Positions 63,061 through 64,000 of a stretch of DNA of 64,000 bases are shown one piece after another. Location: NCBI GenBank assembly GCA_964423205.1, contig CAYRDX010000004.1:55641-119640 (forward strand), written 5' to 3'. This stretch comes from UBA6168 sp964423205. GTDB lineage: Bacteria > Bacteroidota > Bacteroidia > Chitinophagales > Saprospiraceae. The notes under the pieces were generated by a model that saw nothing but the letters and a program-made list of their open reading frames with translations, ran no database searches and had not been told where the DNA came from. The first letter of the stretch is position 1. Each line of letters opens with the position of its first letter. Made by a program: the position numbers and the translations under genes.

Positions 63061-63648
63061 CTATTTATATTTTAATTTGTGATTAATTAAATTGGGCAAG
63101 GACGCATCCAACTCTCCGTTTGCATTTTGCTGCACCGGGTAAAAACATCCGGGCTTCTTGCGCAAAATGATTGCGGAAGAATCGCATAGCACACTGCAAG
63201 CAGTCCCATGGATAACTTGAGTAAAACCATTCAGGTCGTAAACAGCCATGCTGTACCTGAACAAACCCCTGTGTGGTTGCCCTTTTTCATTCTTTCCGTT
63301 CCAACCGTCCGGCAGAACTGTGGCTTGCTTTGAGGGTTCAGCAACATCCAGGTTGGCTTTTTGAAAAATAATGGAATTGCCGGAGCCATCCCGGATTATA
63401 AAATTGCGAACAGAACCTATCCCCTTATTTATGATAGGATTGAATACGTCGTTGATTGCGTCACCATTCGGCGTCACTACATTGGGAATGTAAACACTGC
63501 CGGCACCAACCTTAAACACGACCGGTTCCAGGCCACAACAGGCTTCATAGGGGTTTTCCTGGGAGAGCGGATGCTCCATTTGTGGGATGCCAAAAGATAC
63601 CAGCATAAGAACGGAGAGAATCCAGGGAAGTGATATTGCCAATGCCAT
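63061..63648 (-). CDS. Exported protein with gliding-motility/type B sorting-like segment
   Basis: A 195-residue protein with a signal peptide (residues 1-22) and YIPNVVTPNGDAINDVFNP, the hallmark of T9SS type B/gliding-motility C-terminal domains (a P-N-x-x-T-P-N-x-D-x-x-N-D pattern), here in the middle of a short protein. Further strands include IRDGSGNSIIF and DGWNGKNEKGQPHRGLFRY. Two Cys at the N-terminus of the mature part (ACCGLE) and two later could form disulphides. First gene of a minus-strand operon with the GH16 gene 1 base on. Confidence 0.78.
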   Translation of the reverse strand: MALAISLPWILSVLMLVSFGIPQMEHPLSQENPYEACCGLEPVVFKVGAGSVYIPNVVTPNGDAINDVFNPIINKGIGSVRNFIIRDGSGNSIIFQKANLDVAEPSKQATVLPDGWNGKNEKGQPHRGLFRYSMAVYDLNGFTQVIHGTACSVLCDSSAIILRKKPGCFYPVQQNANGELDASLPNLINHKLKYK

Positions 63649-63709
63649 ATTCGTGAATTATTGAATTATCGGATATGGCAAATTTACAGGCCTCTACACT
63701 GTGCATTAT

Positions 63710-63751
63710 TGCACAAAACAGAGTAAAACTTGCACAAAACAGAGTTTAACA
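63710..63751. repeat. Tandem 21-bp direct repeat, possible AraC-type operator
   Basis: TGCACAAAACAGAGTAAAAC and TGCACAAAACAGAGTTTAAC are adjacent 21-base units with two differences. They lie about 60 bases upstream of the minus-strand gene at 63648 and beside an AraC-type HTH sequence. Directly repeated half-sites 21 bases apart on the same helix face are what AraC-family regulators bind, hence the proposal; nothing proves it. Confidence 0.45.
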
Positions 63752-63886
63752 CAGCTCCGTGTTATACTTTCGGTATGCTGTTGCACTCAGCCCCGTGTAC
63801 TTTTTGAAAAGACGGCTGAAATGAGAATGACTGGTACAATCTAATGCCAGGGCAATTTCTAAGATGGCCTGTTTGCCCCAAGTCAT
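63746..63886 (-). pseudogene. AraC-family HTH C-terminal fragment
   Basis: A 46-codon minus-strand frame contains only the second helix-turn-helix of an AraC-type domain: QAILEIALALDCTSHSHFSR then LFKKYTGLSATAYRK. The first helix-turn-helix and the N-terminal sensory domain are absent, and upstream frames (63887-64000) do not continue it. A complete gene would need about 60 more codons for the DNA-binding domain. Possibly frameshifted near 63890. No other gene is recognised in the last 110 bases of the window. Confidence 0.65.
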
Positions 63887-64000
63887 CCCATTTTCTCAAA
63901 AGCAGGCCAGCTGAAAAAGCTACCATTTACAGCTTGAAAAAAATGCTCAAAAGCTCCGCTCATGAAAGTGTTCAGGCGGAATCAGTAGGTAATTTTTCTC

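Overview
The window is a roughly 64-kb stretch of chromosome from a member of the Bacteroidota, most likely a Saprospirales-type or related environmental lineage. Several things support this: C-terminal type IX secretion (T9SS) sorting domains, lipoprotein and outer-membrane families restricted to the phylum (DUF2480, DUF2911, DUF4286, a PorE-like OmpA protein), a dnaX whose N-terminal domain follows the usual AAA+ layout, -7 elements of the TAnnTTTG type, and little use of Shine-Dalgarno sequences. No rRNA, tRNA or CRISPR array was recognised. The lineage assignment below phylum level is inference.

Region 1 to 19.3 kb is mostly housekeeping and cell-envelope genes. It holds a secreted M4 metalloprotease with a beta-propeller and T9SS signal, a class III aminotransferase, a PorE-like TPR/propeller/OmpA lipoprotein, a TPR protein, and a fatty/branched-chain acid catabolism group (enoyl-CoA hydratase, fused E1 alpha/beta 2-oxoacid dehydrogenase, acyl-CoA dehydrogenase). 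A site-2 protease, Skp/OmpH, a ROK kinase, a lytic transglycosylase, DUF2480 and an unusual repetitive helical protein follow. Clear intrinsic terminators are seen at 7.4, 13.5 and 14.75 kb.

Region 19.4 to 28.6 kb mixes core genes (patatin-type outer membrane phospholipase, inorganic pyrophosphatase, a NadR-kinase/DCC fusion) with accessory material. The accessory part includes an AbiE-type toxin-antitoxin pair, a 162-bp palindromic MITE-like element, dispersed intergenic repeats, a UPF0175/DUF3368 PIN toxin-antitoxin pair, a ParE-type pair in which both genes are frameshifted, and two related C-terminal gene remnants flanking these systems.

Region 28.8 to 57.4 kb returns to metabolic and envelope functions. 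It holds a two-subunit Tat-exported molybdenum hydroxylase, a PmoA-family protein, dienelactone hydrolase, malic enzyme, a decayed IS256-family element, an SDR, a bifunctional nuclease, a three-gene minus-strand operon (alpha/beta hydrolase, nucleotidyltransferase, Gfo/Idh/MocA oxidoreductase), a SpoIIE-type phosphatase, a TM2/SHOCT protein, a CBS protein, a histidine kinase, a TonB-dependent receptor fragment, MlaE/MlaF lipid transport, an M1 peptidase, DUF2911 and dnaX.

Region 57.3 to 64 kb is accessory: a truncated RHS/YD-repeat protein whose metallopeptidase-like tip has been cut by a dispersed repeat, an outer membrane protein, a T9SS-exported GH16 glycosidase interrupted by one in-frame stop, a gliding-motility-type C-terminal protein, and an AraC-type HTH remnant next to a 21-bp tandem repeat.

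The most distinctive features at larger scale are three families of short dispersed repeats. One family sits immediately upstream of start codons, one lies at gene 3' ends and supplies the last codons of a gene, and one is a full-length imperfect palindrome. Two of the three families touch coding sequence.
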